Shown piece after piece: positions 17,336-25,901 of a stretch of DNA of 64,000 nucleotides. Every line of letters begins with the position of its first letter. The stretch's first letter is position 1. This DNA is from Comamonas sp. Y33R10-2 (GTDB taxonomy: Bacteria; Pseudomonadota; Gammaproteobacteria; Burkholderiales; Burkholderiaceae_C), in the NCBI RefSeq assembly GCF_019355935.1, contig NZ_CP079925.1:2790001-2854000 (forward strand). Reading direction: 5' to 3'. The position numbers and the translations under genes are program-made. The notes under the pieces were generated by a model. It searched no databases. It was not told where the DNA came from and saw nothing but the letters and a program-made list of their open reading frames with translations.

Positions 17336-17908
17336 TCAGGCAGTGATGGATGCGGGCACGGCTCCCGCGCTCAGTACTTGGGCCAGAGGCTTGCGCAGCG
17401 AGGGTACTTCGCGCTCGCGCAGGTCGTCGGGCAGAGTAGATGCGTCGCCGCGGCGGCCCACGGCAATCACGCATTCGGCGCTCAGATGCTCGGGCAGACC
17501 CAGCACGCTACCGGCTTCATCGGCAGAAAAACCACCCATGGCGTGCGTAGCCAGACCCATCGCATGGGCTTGCAGCGCCAGATAGCCCCAGGCGCAGCCT
17601 GCATCAAAGCTGTGCTTGCCCGAGGCTTGCTTGTCCGACAGCAGAACAATCAGCGCGCCCGCATTCAGACACCAGCGGCGGTTGGCTTCATTTGGAATGC
17701 GAGAGAAAGCCTCCCAGCTCGCATCACCGCGCAGGGCGTAGGCAAAGTGCCAAGGCTGCTTGTTGCTGGCCGAAGGGGCCCAATGCGCGGCTTCTACCAG
17801 TTGCTCCACTTGAGCGGTGCTCAGAGCTTCGGGCACAAAGGCGCGCGGCGACATGCGCTCCAGAAACTGGGGATGAACGGGAACGGTGCTGGTACGTGTG
17901 ATGCTCAT
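17336..17908 (-). CDS. Nitroreductase family protein
   Basis: This 190-residue FMN-dependent oxidoreductase belongs to the nitroreductase fold. SPRAF near residue 20 is the FMN phosphate contact (usually R-S-x-R), WAPSASNKQPWHFAYA is the conserved flavin-binding segment, and DAGCAWGYLALQAHAMGL forms the dimer helix. The C-terminal AVGRRGD is also typical. It would reduce nitro compounds, quinones or other small substrates with NAD(P)H in the cytosol. Substrate cannot be told from sequence. It is flanked by its own terminator and is not part of an evident operon. Confidence 0.88.
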   Translation of the reverse strand: MSITRTSTVPVHPQFLERMSPRAFVPEALSTAQVEQLVEAAHWAPSASNKQPWHFAYALRGDASWEAFSRIPNEANRRWCLNAGALIVLLSDKQASGKHSFDAGCAWGYLALQAHAMGLATHAMGGFSADEAGSVLGLPEHLSAECVIAVGRRGDASTLPDDLREREVPSLRKPLAQVLSAGAVPASITA

Positions 17909-17995
17909 ATAAGTCCGTAAAAAGAAACAGGCTCACTCTTTTGACGAGTAAGCCTGAAACGATAGCGCAAGTTCTTACTTGCCGGGTTGGTTTGA

Positions 17996-19042
17996 TCAGC
18001 GCTTGTGATCAGCTCCCGCAATGGAGCTGCGCATGTGGCGCTCGATGCGGATCATCACCAGCGCCATCATCACCATGACCAAGCAGGAGATCAGCATGGT
18101 GGCAAATGCGGTGTCAATGCCCAGAAATTCCCACTTCTCAGCATCGGGGTTATCGCCGCGAATCTTCATGGCCGTGCGGTCAAACGACAGCGTGTAGTTG
18201 GTCATCAACGTGGTGACAATTTGCGATGCCGATTGTTGCTGCAGTTTGCTTGCCAGCTTCTCGTTGCCTAGCACGGCTTGCAGTGCCGCAGGCAGGCCCT
18301 TGAGGTAGGCGGCATAAGCGCCTTCGCCATGCTCCATCTCAGCGGCTTGTGCGCGGTCGTTGATTTCAGAGGCAAGGTTGACGGCATCCGTCAGCATCTC
18401 GTCGCCACTTGCTTGTGCCGCTGCATCAGCTGCAGCAGAAGCTGCGGCTTCGGCAGCGGCTTGCGTGGCGGCCCGGGCAATGCGGTCTTCGCTGTTGAAG
18501 GTGATACGGCGGGCTGTCCATGCGGCGTCAACCTCTGCAGCTGCTGCGTCAGCGGCTTCTTTGTCGCAGCAAGAATTCTCACGCGCTTCGCGCATCTTGA
18601 TCTGGCGATTTACCTCATCCGCAGAAGGCAGGGAATCGCCCTTGAGCAAAGGGTGAATCGGCTCCAGTCCCTGGCCGCTGTTATCTTTTTCGATGCGTTT
18701 GCGAGCCGCAACATCTTTGTAGATATAGCCGCGCAGCAGGCCATCTGCCTTCAAAAACTCAGGGCGCAGTGCCGGGTCTGCCAAGCGCTTTTCCATGGGG
18801 GTGGAATGACTCATGCCATTGAGGTCGCGGCTGGTTTCTTCCTCCATGTATTTGAGGTCGTAGGGCGCTTGCTGCCAGTTCAGCGCTGTGGGCGTGGCCA
18901 CGGCAACATCGGGCTTTTTGGACTGGTAGTGATCCCAAATCCAGCGCCCCATGCCGATGATGAGGAAGATAGAAAAAGCCAGAAGCACAAGGCGCAGAAC
19001 TTGTATCAACAAGTCCTCAGCACGGCGCAAGAGTGACAGCAT
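17996..19042 (-). CDS. Uncharacterised protein with terminal membrane helices and Ala-rich core
   Basis: This 348-residue protein is not recognised. One membrane helix is near the N-terminus (VLRLVLLAFSIFLIIGMGRW) and one near the C-terminus (FATMLISCLVMVMMALVMI). Between them lies a large segment, probably periplasmic, with an alanine-rich stretch at about residues 175-235 likely to form helices or a coiled coil, and a CC pair in ENSCCDKEA. AAGGA ten bases before ATG 19042 decides the start; the frame opens 15 codons earlier. The topology, two terminal anchors around a long helical body, resembles membrane-tethered scaffolds, but no function can be assigned. Confidence 0.72.
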   Translation of the reverse strand: MLSLLRRAEDLLIQVLRLVLLAFSIFLIIGMGRWIWDHYQSKKPDVAVATPTALNWQQAPYDLKYMEEETSRDLNGMSHSTPMEKRLADPALRPEFLKADGLLRGYIYKDVAARKRIEKDNSGQGLEPIHPLLKGDSLPSADEVNRQIKMREARENSCCDKEAADAAAAEVDAAWTARRITFNSEDRIARAATQAAAEAAASAAADAAAQASGDEMLTDAVNLASEINDRAQAAEMEHGEGAYAAYLKGLPAALQAVLGNEKLASKLQQQSASQIVTTLMTNYTLSFDRTAMKIRGDNPDAEKWEFLGIDTAFATMLISCLVMVMMALVMIRIERHMRSSIAGADHKR

Positions 19043-19303
19043 GAGCAATAAATCCTTTTCAAAAGCTTGTGGCATAAGCGCTTGCAACTATGAAATTGGA
19101 AGCGTTGAATGTTTGGAATTCTACGAAGTGAATCTAAAGGTAGTGATTTGTTACTGCCTTGGGAATGCAGCCAGCTATGGTGCCGCAGACAGCAGTGTAA
19201 AAAGGGCTGGCAAGAGTCAACTACTGCAAGACGATGCACCTAGCGGCTGTAACGAAATTCTGAAACCGCTGTAATAGGGGTTTGAAGGACTGGAGGCCAC
19301 ACT

Positions 19304-20533
19304 ATGGGCAAGACATCGCTGGATAAATCAAAAATCAAATTTTTGCTGCTCGAAGGTATCCACCCCTCTGCGCTCAAAGTGCTGCACGACGCGGGTTACA
19401 CCAATGTCGAAGCACTGACTGGCGCGTTAGAGGGCGATGAGCTCAAGCGCAAGATTGCCGATGCGCACTTCGTCGGTATTCGTTCACGTACCCAGCTCAC
19501 GGCCGATGTGTTTGCCGCGGCGCAAAAGCTGGTCGCAGTAGGTTGCTTTTGCATTGGCACCAACCAAGTCGATCTGGGTGCGGCGCGAGAGCGCGGTGTG
19601 GTGGTCTTTAACGCTCCGTACTCCAATACTCGCTCGGTTGCTGAGTTGGTGCTGGCTGAGGCCATCTTGCTGCTGCGCGGTATTCCCGAGAAAAATGCAG
19701 TGGCCCACCGCGGTGGCTGGAAGAAGAGCGCCGATAACTCCTTCGAAATTCGCGGCAAGACGCTGGGCATTGTGGGCTACGGCTCCATCGGTACCCAACT
19801 TTCCGTGCTGGCCGAAGGTCTGGGCATGAAGGTCATCTTCCACGACGTGGTGACCAAGCTGCCACTGGGCAATGCACAGCAGTCGATCGGACTGAGTGAC
19901 TTGCTCTCCAAGTCCGACATCGTCACCCTGCATGTGCCCGAGCTGGCCTCCACCAACGGCATGATGGGCGCAGCGCAGATTGCTGCCATGAAGCCCGGCA
20001 GCATCCTCATCAACGCATCGCGCGGCACGGTAGTGGATATTGATGCGCTGGCTGAAGCGCTGAAGTCCGGCAAGCTGTTAGGCGCGGCGATTGACGTCTT
20101 CCCGGTCGAGCCCAAGAGCAACAAGGACGAATTTTTGTCTGCGCTGCGCGGCATGGACAACGTGATCCTCACGCCTCACATTGGCGGCTCCACCATGGAG
20201 GCGCAGGCCAATATCGGTCTGGAAGTGGCGGAAAAGCTGGTCAAGTACAGCGACAACGGCACAACCACCTCGGCCGTCAACTTCCCCGAAGTGGCGCTGC
20301 CCGAGCACCCCGGCCACAACCGCATTCTGCATGTGCACGAGAACCGCCCCGGCATTCTCTCGGCCATCAATCAGGTGTTTGCCGACAACGGTATCAATAT
20401 CGCCGGTCAGTACCTGCGCACCGATGAAAAGGTGGGATATGTGGTGATCGACATTGATGCCGAATCGTCCGCGCTGGCGCTGGAAAAGCTGGCGCAGATT
20501 GCAGGCACGATTCGCTGCCGTGTGCTGTTCTGA
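19304..20533 (+). CDS. serA: D-3-phosphoglycerate dehydrogenase
   Basis: SerA (409 residues) oxidises 3-phosphoglycerate to 3-phosphohydroxypyruvate, the first step of serine synthesis. It is the short E. coli type with a C-terminal ACT domain (about residues 338-409; NRPGILSAINQVFADNGINI), the site of serine feedback in E. coli. The NAD-binding loop is GIVGYGSIGTQLSVLAEGLG near residue 155, and the catalytic histidine is in LTPHIGGSTMEAQ. Substrate-binding residues appear in GCFCIGTNQVDL. GGAGG eight bases before ATG 19304 supports the start. It is monocistronic with a two-way terminator. Confidence 0.96.
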   Translation: MGKTSLDKSKIKFLLLEGIHPSALKVLHDAGYTNVEALTGALEGDELKRKIADAHFVGIRSRTQLTADVFAAAQKLVAVGCFCIGTNQVDLGAARERGVVVFNAPYSNTRSVAELVLAEAILLLRGIPEKNAVAHRGGWKKSADNSFEIRGKTLGIVGYGSIGTQLSVLAEGLGMKVIFHDVVTKLPLGNAQQSIGLSDLLSKSDIVTLHVPELASTNGMMGAAQIAAMKPGSILINASRGTVVDIDALAEALKSGKLLGAAIDVFPVEPKSNKDEFLSALRGMDNVILTPHIGGSTMEAQANIGLEVAEKLVKYSDNGTTTSAVNFPEVALPEHPGHNRILHVHENRPGILSAINQVFADNGINIAGQYLRTDEKVGYVVIDIDAESSALALEKLAQIAGTIRCRVLF

Positions 20534-20541
20534 GCGACAAC

Positions 20542-20569
20542 AAAAAAGGAGACCAAAGTCTCCTTTTTT
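20542..20569. terminator. Bidirectional terminator after serA
   Basis: AAAAAAGGAGAC, loop CAAA, GTCTCCTTTTTT. It serves serA on the plus strand and probably the YcxB-like gene on the minus strand. Confidence 0.92.
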
Positions 20570-20614
20570 GATAGCTGAAAACGCTTGATTGATAAAGACT
20601 TCAGGCTTGAAAGT
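20565..20614 (+). repeat. R-type intergenic repeat
   Basis: TTTTTGATAGCTGAAAACGC...AAAGACTTCAGGCTTGAAAG shows the GATAGC left end and an AGGC right end. It overlaps the terminator T tract. Confidence 0.45.
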
Positions 20615-20618
20615 ATCT

Positions 20619-21149
20619 TTATTTTCTGGCCGGGCCTACATGGGCCTGCAGCTGCTCACGCAAAGGCATGATGAATGCCGACTGCGGATCAATCTCCTTG
20701 GGGACAATGATGAACAGCTGTGGCTGCAGATACAGCAGCACGCTGTCTTTGTCTTCGGCCCAGCGAATAATGTGTTTCCAGGGTAGCACTCCGCTGCCGT
20801 TTTCGGACTGCAGATGCATCAGGCCATCGCGCATCTCCACATGGCTTTGCTGGTGCAGCGACGGAGAGTTGCGAAAGACGCGCAGCAGCCGGGGGCGTAG
20901 CAGATATTGAGACCCGTGCAGCGCCAGTTCGGCGATGGGCTTGATGTGCAGCAGCAGCAGGCAGCTGTAAACGAAACCGGCAGTGGCCAGAATGTAGTTA
21001 TGGGCGTACAGGCCTACGCCGAGCAGGGGCAGACCCAGAATGCCGCACAGCGTAAAAATCCAATTGAGCCAGCGCGGCTTGAACGAGAAGTGCAGACGCT
21101 GGGCGTCACAGAATTGCTTTTCGGTCAAGGTATAGGTCAGTTCAGCCAT
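20619..21149 (-). CDS. YcxB-like membrane protein
   Basis: The 176-residue protein has two adjacent membrane helices near residues 30-70 (TLCGILGLPLLGVGLYAH and ATAGFVYSCLLLLHI). A soluble C-terminal domain follows with the YcxB-like pattern LPWKHIIRWAEDKDSVLLYL and the ending IVPKEI. Family function is unknown. The frame continues 45 codons upstream, but those residues are of unusual composition, and ATG 21149 gives a normal YcxB N-terminus (MAELTYTLTEKQF). It is the last gene before serA on the opposite strand. Confidence 0.8.
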   Translation of the reverse strand: MAELTYTLTEKQFCDAQRLHFSFKPRWLNWIFTLCGILGLPLLGVGLYAHNYILATAGFVYSCLLLLHIKPIAELALHGSQYLLRPRLLRVFRNSPSLHQQSHVEMRDGLMHLQSENGSGVLPWKHIIRWAEDKDSVLLYLQPQLFIIVPKEIDPQSAFIMPLREQLQAHVGPARK

Positions 21150-21199
21150 GCGCGCATGATACGGGCGCGATTTTCCCGCCGCGCACGAACCGCCTTCTT

Positions 21200-23335
21200 T
21201 TACAAGGCGCTCAGGTGCTCCTGAACTTCTTGCGGGTTCCAGGCCTGGCCGAACAGGTAGCCCTGCCCGATCTGGTAGCCGCAATCTTGCAGAATCTGGC
21301 GCTGGGCTTCGGTTTCTACCCCTTCAGCGACCAAATCCAGCTTCAGGCTGGGGCCCAAATGGCCGACGGCCTGAACAATTGCGCGAATGGTGGGGTCTTG
21401 CTCGATGCGCTGCACAAAATCTCGGTCGATCTTCACGCAGTCCACCGGATAGTCGCGCAGGTGCGCCAGCGAGGATTGGCCGGTACCAAAGTCGTCCAGC
21501 GCAATGCGCACGCCTTCGCTCTTGAGCAGCTTGAGCGCACGAATTACATACTCAGAGCCGCGTTCGCCCAGCATGTGCTCGGTGATTTCGACCTCCACCA
21601 AATTAGTGGGCAGGTTCATGTGTTCCAGGTGGTCCAGCAGGCGCTCGGCATAGTCGTCGCGCATGAATTCCACCGGTGCGGCATTGAGAGAGACCGGCAC
21701 CACGGGCAGACCCATGTGGCGCCATTTGCGCAGGTGGCAAAGCACCTTGGTGCGCATGACCTCACCCATGCGGGATGCCAGTTCATAGTCGTTAAAGGCG
21801 GCCCAAACAGTGGCGGGCGCGTGCAATTGACCATCGCTGTCCTGCCAGCGCAGCAGGGCTTCAAAGCTGACCACACGCCCATCGGTCATGGAGACTTTGG
21901 GCTGAAAGTAGGGGGTGATAGCGTCCCTGCGCAGAATCTGCCGCGCACATTCGAGCTGCGTGGCTGCGGTTTCGGCAGCCTTGAGCATCGCAGCATTAAA
22001 CATGCGCACACCGCCGCGTCCGCCGGCCTTGAGGTCGTTGAGTGCCGTGTCCGCGCATCGCATCAGTGCTTGCGCATCGGCCGCGTTTGCGGGGTAGAGC
22101 GCGCAGCCAATGCTCATGCCGCCGTTGATGTGCTTGCCCACATAGGTGATGGGTGCCTCAATTTGCGCACGCACCAGGGCGCCCAGTTCGGTGAGTTCTT
22201 CGGCGCTTTCGATGTTTTGCACAATGACGGCGAATTCATCGCCCCCCAGACGCGCCACCATGGCATTGGCGGGCAGGGCGGTTTGCAGGCGGCGCGAGAG
22301 AACGCGCAGCAAATGGTCGCCGGCGGGGTGACCTAGGGTGTCATTGATGTGCTTGAAGTGGTCGAGATCCAGCAGTAGCAGGCCCATGAGGCGCCGTGCG
22401 GACTCTGCCGCAGACAGCGCATGTTTGAGGTGCTGGTTGAAGCTGCGGCGATTGGGCAGGCCGGTCAGTTCATCGTGCTCACTGGCTCGGCGCAGGCGCA
22501 GCTCGGCATTGCGCTGGGCGGTGATGTCGCGGGAAACGCACAAAATACTGGAGATATTGCCCTGAGCATCGGTCACTGGCGTCAGGATGTTGTCCCAGTG
22601 CTGCGGGACTTGACCGGGGATGACGCTCATGCCGTTAAAGCGGGCAGTGCGACCCTTGAGGGCGGAGTTGAGCGCGCGCTGACCTTTGGCCCGAATGGTG
22701 TCTGGCAGCAGGCGCAGCCAGCGCTGGCCAAAGCCGGTTTCCGGCCCCACGCCGAGGGCTTCGCAGCCCGATCGGTTCATGTGGGCCAGCGTGCCATCCA
22801 GATTGAGAATTTTGATGCAGTCGACGCTGACGTTGAGCATGTCTTTTTGCATACCCAAGCTGCGGTAGAGATCTTGCTGCGCCATGACACGGTCATGAAT
22901 GTCCATGCCGCAGATATGCCAGTGCGTCGTTCCGTTGCGAGCATCCTGATGGCATTGGGCCGCTAGCAATGCCCAGCGCCAGGTGCCACTGTGGTGACGC
23001 AGGCGGTATTCGCCCTGAAAGCTGGCACCCGTGCCCAACGCCTGCTGCCAAAGTTGGCTGGCGTGGAATTCATCGTCCGGATGCAGGCATTGCAGCCAGC
23101 TGGCATCGGCATCGCTGGCATCGGCTGCAACGGTATAGCGGGCCCAAGCCTGATTGTGAAACAGCGCATTTCCGCGCGGGTCGCTCACCCAGATCAGCTG
23201 GGGCAGTGCATCCAGCGCTTCAAAGACGGGATTGCGCTGGACAGGCGCAGCGTTACCCAAGCCAATAGATGGCAGGCCAGTATTGCCAAGGACAGCAAAA
23301 CCTTCTGCCGAGCGTCGGCGGGATGGGTAACCCAT
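21200..23335 (-). CDS. PAS-PAS-GGDEF-EAL signalling protein
   Basis: This 711-residue protein is a predicted cyclic-di-GMP enzyme. Two PAS-type sensor domains occupy about residues 35-290 (LPQLIWVSDPRGNALFHNQA; VSVDCIKILNLDGTLAHMNR). The GGDEF domain follows with an intact RLGGDEFAVIV, and the EAL domain with FEALLRWQ, VEITEH, DDFGTG and VAEGVETEAQ. No RxxD inhibitory site precedes GGDEF. In the EAL loop DDFGTGQSSL, Q replaces the usual Y. Both halves may be active, or one may regulate the other. No membrane helix is seen, so it should be cytosolic. AGGAG five bases before the ATG supports the start. Confidence 0.93.
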   Translation of the reverse strand: MGYPSRRRSAEGFAVLGNTGLPSIGLGNAAPVQRNPVFEALDALPQLIWVSDPRGNALFHNQAWARYTVAADASDADASWLQCLHPDDEFHASQLWQQALGTGASFQGEYRLRHHSGTWRWALLAAQCHQDARNGTTHWHICGMDIHDRVMAQQDLYRSLGMQKDMLNVSVDCIKILNLDGTLAHMNRSGCEALGVGPETGFGQRWLRLLPDTIRAKGQRALNSALKGRTARFNGMSVIPGQVPQHWDNILTPVTDAQGNISSILCVSRDITAQRNAELRLRRASEHDELTGLPNRRSFNQHLKHALSAAESARRLMGLLLLDLDHFKHINDTLGHPAGDHLLRVLSRRLQTALPANAMVARLGGDEFAVIVQNIESAEELTELGALVRAQIEAPITYVGKHINGGMSIGCALYPANAADAQALMRCADTALNDLKAGGRGGVRMFNAAMLKAAETAATQLECARQILRRDAITPYFQPKVSMTDGRVVSFEALLRWQDSDGQLHAPATVWAAFNDYELASRMGEVMRTKVLCHLRKWRHMGLPVVPVSLNAAPVEFMRDDYAERLLDHLEHMNLPTNLVEVEITEHMLGERGSEYVIRALKLLKSEGVRIALDDFGTGQSSLAHLRDYPVDCVKIDRDFVQRIEQDPTIRAIVQAVGHLGPSLKLDLVAEGVETEAQRQILQDCGYQIGQGYLFGQAWNPQEVQEHLSAL

Positions 23336-23553
23336 GGGAACTCCTTAGTGCGGGGCGCAGCCGCTTTGATCTTTTATGGGGGGAGCTTAGTCTTGTCCGG
23401 TTTTGTAGAAAGTCAGACATGTTTGATACAAAGAGAAACTTTGTAAAAGATCGCCAAATAGTAGGTGTCCACCTACAAGCAGCTTCGCTTTGCTGATGGA
23501 AAACGCCACTCGCTCGCTGTTACGCTGGGCTTGTTGTAAGACCACCATCCACA

Positions 23554-23706
23554 ATGCAATTACCAACCCCCGCGAGAGAGTTCACCGTGCCACTGCGCCG
23601 TGTGATGGTGGTGCCGTCCGATCTGCCCTACCGCGAAGGCGTGGCCGCTGCCGGGGTGCTGCGCGAGCTGAGCTGGGGCTGTGTGCGATTTTTTACAGGC
23701 AGGTAG
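23554..23706 (+). pseudogene. Remnant of an OPT-family oligopeptide transporter gene
   Basis: A 50-codon frame encodes FTVPLRRVMVVPSDLPYREG followed by VAAAGVLRE. This strongly resembles the conserved VPLRR...LPYPEGVAAAEVLK segment of OPT transporters, proteins of more than 600 residues. The P-to-R change in LPYREG, the A-to-G in AAAG, and the stop soon after mark it as decayed. Nothing else of the transporter is recognisable on either side. It ends eight bases before the next gene. The assignment rests on this one motif. Confidence 0.5.
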
Positions 23707-23713
23707 TACGTCG

Positions 23714-24532
23714 ATGAAGCAAGGTTTGTTTGAGAGCACTGATGTGCCGTTTCGCCGTGGCAATTTCAGCTGCGCCTATCAGTGGCTGCAAGAGCTGACT
23801 GGCATGGATGAGCTGATTGCACATCTGGATGCGCTGAGCGCTGCTGATCCCGCCCACCGTTATCTGAGCACGCTGGATGACATCAGCCAGTGCAGCTACA
23901 CCTGCGGCCATGCGGGTCAGGATGACCGCTTGTACTTGGAAGAGTCCGATGACGATGCGGGCGAGGATGATGAAGAAGAAGAAGACGCCCGTGAAGCCGA
24001 GCATGAGCGCGCGTCTTTGCAATACCGGGTGCAGCAATTGATCAATCCCGAGCTGATGCACAGCTGGCAGCAGGTCTGCGGCAGCCTTGCTACCTCTGGC
24101 AGCGATGTGCAGGCGATGCTGCGTGCGAATCAGGCGCCAGAAGCGCTGCTCGATGAGATTGTGTATGTGCAGCGTGTTCCGGTGGCGGCAGATGATCTCA
24201 AGATCGCGGCCCAACCCAATGGCTACTTCAGTGCCGACTGGGACACGTTTCAGAACCACGCCATCATTCGCCACCTGAGTGCTGAGTGGGGCTACCGCTT
24301 CTTTGCCATGGGCGCGAGCTGGATGGGCTTTGTGCGCGCCACGCCGCCCAGTGCAGAGCAGGCTCAGTGTTGGGTAGATGCGCTGCGCGAACTCTATGGC
24401 AAGGGCAATGATGAAGTGCTCAGCCACCCCGGCTGGCAGGCGCTGGCGGCTCTGCTGCCAGAGCGGCGCACACTGATGCTGGGCTATACCGAAAACATGG
24501 CCGAAGCGCTTGCGCCCGAGGCTGAGGATTGA
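23714..24532 (+). CDS. Uncharacterised acidic protein heading the zinc-ribbon cluster
   Basis: This 272-residue soluble protein is not recognised. An N-terminal domain (about residues 1-68) contains the cysteine pair CSYTCGHAG. A very acidic stretch follows (near residues 75-98, mostly Asp and Glu). The C-terminal domain (about 135-265) contains IIRHLSAEWGYRFFAMGASW. The frame opens 11 codons upstream, but ATG 23714 avoids the transporter remnant. The next gene starts 12 bases after its stop, so it probably forms an operon with the three paralogous membrane proteins and may be their cytosolic partner; that is inference only. Confidence 0.72.
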   Translation: MKQGLFESTDVPFRRGNFSCAYQWLQELTGMDELIAHLDALSAADPAHRYLSTLDDISQCSYTCGHAGQDDRLYLEESDDDAGEDDEEEEDAREAEHERASLQYRVQQLINPELMHSWQQVCGSLATSGSDVQAMLRANQAPEALLDEIVYVQRVPVAADDLKIAAQPNGYFSADWDTFQNHAIIRHLSAEWGYRFFAMGASWMGFVRATPPSAEQAQCWVDALRELYGKGNDEVLSHPGWQALAALLPERRTLMLGYTENMAEALAPEAED

Positions 24533-24544
24533 GCCCATACCACG

Positions 24545-25876
24545 ATGACACTGCGCAAGAACCTGTACTTTTGCCCCCAATGCGGCACGAGCGGCAAGCA
24601 CCTGAACAGAGCTTCGGCTCAGACCCGCCGCTGCGAGAGCTGTGGCACAGAGTTTTCGGTCAGTCAGGCTGCAGCGGCTGCCCCTGATGCTGTTCACTTT
24701 TCTCTGCCATCCGCAGGCCACTGGGGCTGGTGGGTGTCGGGTGCGCTGGTGCTGGCTGCGGCGGCTGCTTTTGCGGTGCCGCTCTGGATTAGTCTTGGTC
24801 GCAGCGGCAGTCCTTCTGTGGAGTCTCGTGTGAACTGGGGCCGCGCGCAGGAATCGGCACTGCATGAAGCGGGCGGCAAGATCAGTCGCATCGAGATTTT
24901 TCAGCGTCGCAATGAGCAAAGTCAGGACGAATACACCGTGGTGGTCAGTGACATGCAAAGCGGTGCCCACCTGTCAGAGCCTCAGGTCTACCGTCTGCCG
25001 TGGATGCTCCATGGCGAGGATTTTCGCAATCTCTCAGACGGCAACCTGTACTTGCAGCTCAAGGAAAAAATCATGCTGCGGCTGGACCCCGGTGCTCAGC
25101 AGTTTGTGGACATCACGCCCCAGCTCTCCGCTCAGTTCCCCCGTGAGCTGGGCAGCGGCATTGCCAAAATCACGTTTGCCTACAAATACCGCCCGGACTG
25201 CTTTGAAGTGCTGGCCAATGACGGGAAAAAATACTTGGTGTACTGGCTGATTGGTCAGATTCAGACGGAAGAACAAGCCCGTGAGAGTGCGCAGAAAATT
25301 GCCTCCTACACTGAGCTGACTGAGGATTATCAGTTTGTGCCGCTGATGGAGGGCAACAGTCTCAACAGGAATTTCCTGCTGGTCAAGACCTGGAGAAAGT
25401 CGCAGAGTGGCCAGCCGCAGTACAGCCCCTACTTTGAGATGGCGCCGGTGGGCAGCGAGAGCTTTCGCCGCGGCTCGAGCTACATGCGTGAGGTGGGTAG
25501 CGGCTATGCCGTACGTAGCTATGTGATCAGCGAAGGGCTGACCAAGCTGCAAGTGCTGGAGCCTGCCACGCCGCGTTTTAACGCTGATGTGCTCGCCCAT
25601 AATGCAACACGGCTGCTGCTGAGCTACAGCCCGACCCCCGATGAGGCGCAAGGCCGCGTGCTGCAGCTACTGGACCGTCACAGCGGCCAGATTGTCTGGA
25701 GCCGCACCATGGCCCAGATACCGCAGCTGGCCCAGAACCGGGGCGAGCGGTATTTGAAGGCGCAGGGCATTCCATCGGGCTTTTTAATGCAATCTACTAG
25801 CATGGAGCCCGGTCACCTGATGGATAACAACGGCGGTCTGGTGAAGGACTTTGCCTCGCCGCCCCGCACTCGCTAA
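24545..25876 (+). CDS. Zinc-ribbon membrane protein, paralog A
   Basis: This 443-residue protein starts with a zinc ribbon, FCPQCGTSG and RRCESCGTEF, two CxxC pairs at about residues 9-36. A single membrane helix follows near 58-82 (GWWVSGALVLAAAAAFAVPL), so the ribbon should be cytosolic. The remaining 360 residues are predicted to be outside the membrane. They share with the next two genes the signatures LYLQLKEKIMLRLDPG, RVLQLLDRHSGQIVWSR and the ending GFLMQ...NNGGLVKDF. The repeated D-x-x-SG-x-x-W pattern resembles beta-propeller repeats, but no family is recognised. No enzyme motif is visible. It is the first of a tandem triplication. Confidence 0.75.
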   Translation: MTLRKNLYFCPQCGTSGKHLNRASAQTRRCESCGTEFSVSQAAAAAPDAVHFSLPSAGHWGWWVSGALVLAAAAAFAVPLWISLGRSGSPSVESRVNWGRAQESALHEAGGKISRIEIFQRRNEQSQDEYTVVVSDMQSGAHLSEPQVYRLPWMLHGEDFRNLSDGNLYLQLKEKIMLRLDPGAQQFVDITPQLSAQFPRELGSGIAKITFAYKYRPDCFEVLANDGKKYLVYWLIGQIQTEEQARESAQKIASYTELTEDYQFVPLMEGNSLNRNFLLVKTWRKSQSGQPQYSPYFEMAPVGSESFRRGSSYMREVGSGYAVRSYVISEGLTKLQVLEPATPRFNADVLAHNATRLLLSYSPTPDEAQGRVLQLLDRHSGQIVWSRTMAQIPQLAQNRGERYLKAQGIPSGFLMQSTSMEPGHLMDNNGGLVKDFASPPRTR

Positions 25877-25901
25877 ATCCGCAAAAAGACAGACGCACGC
25901 C

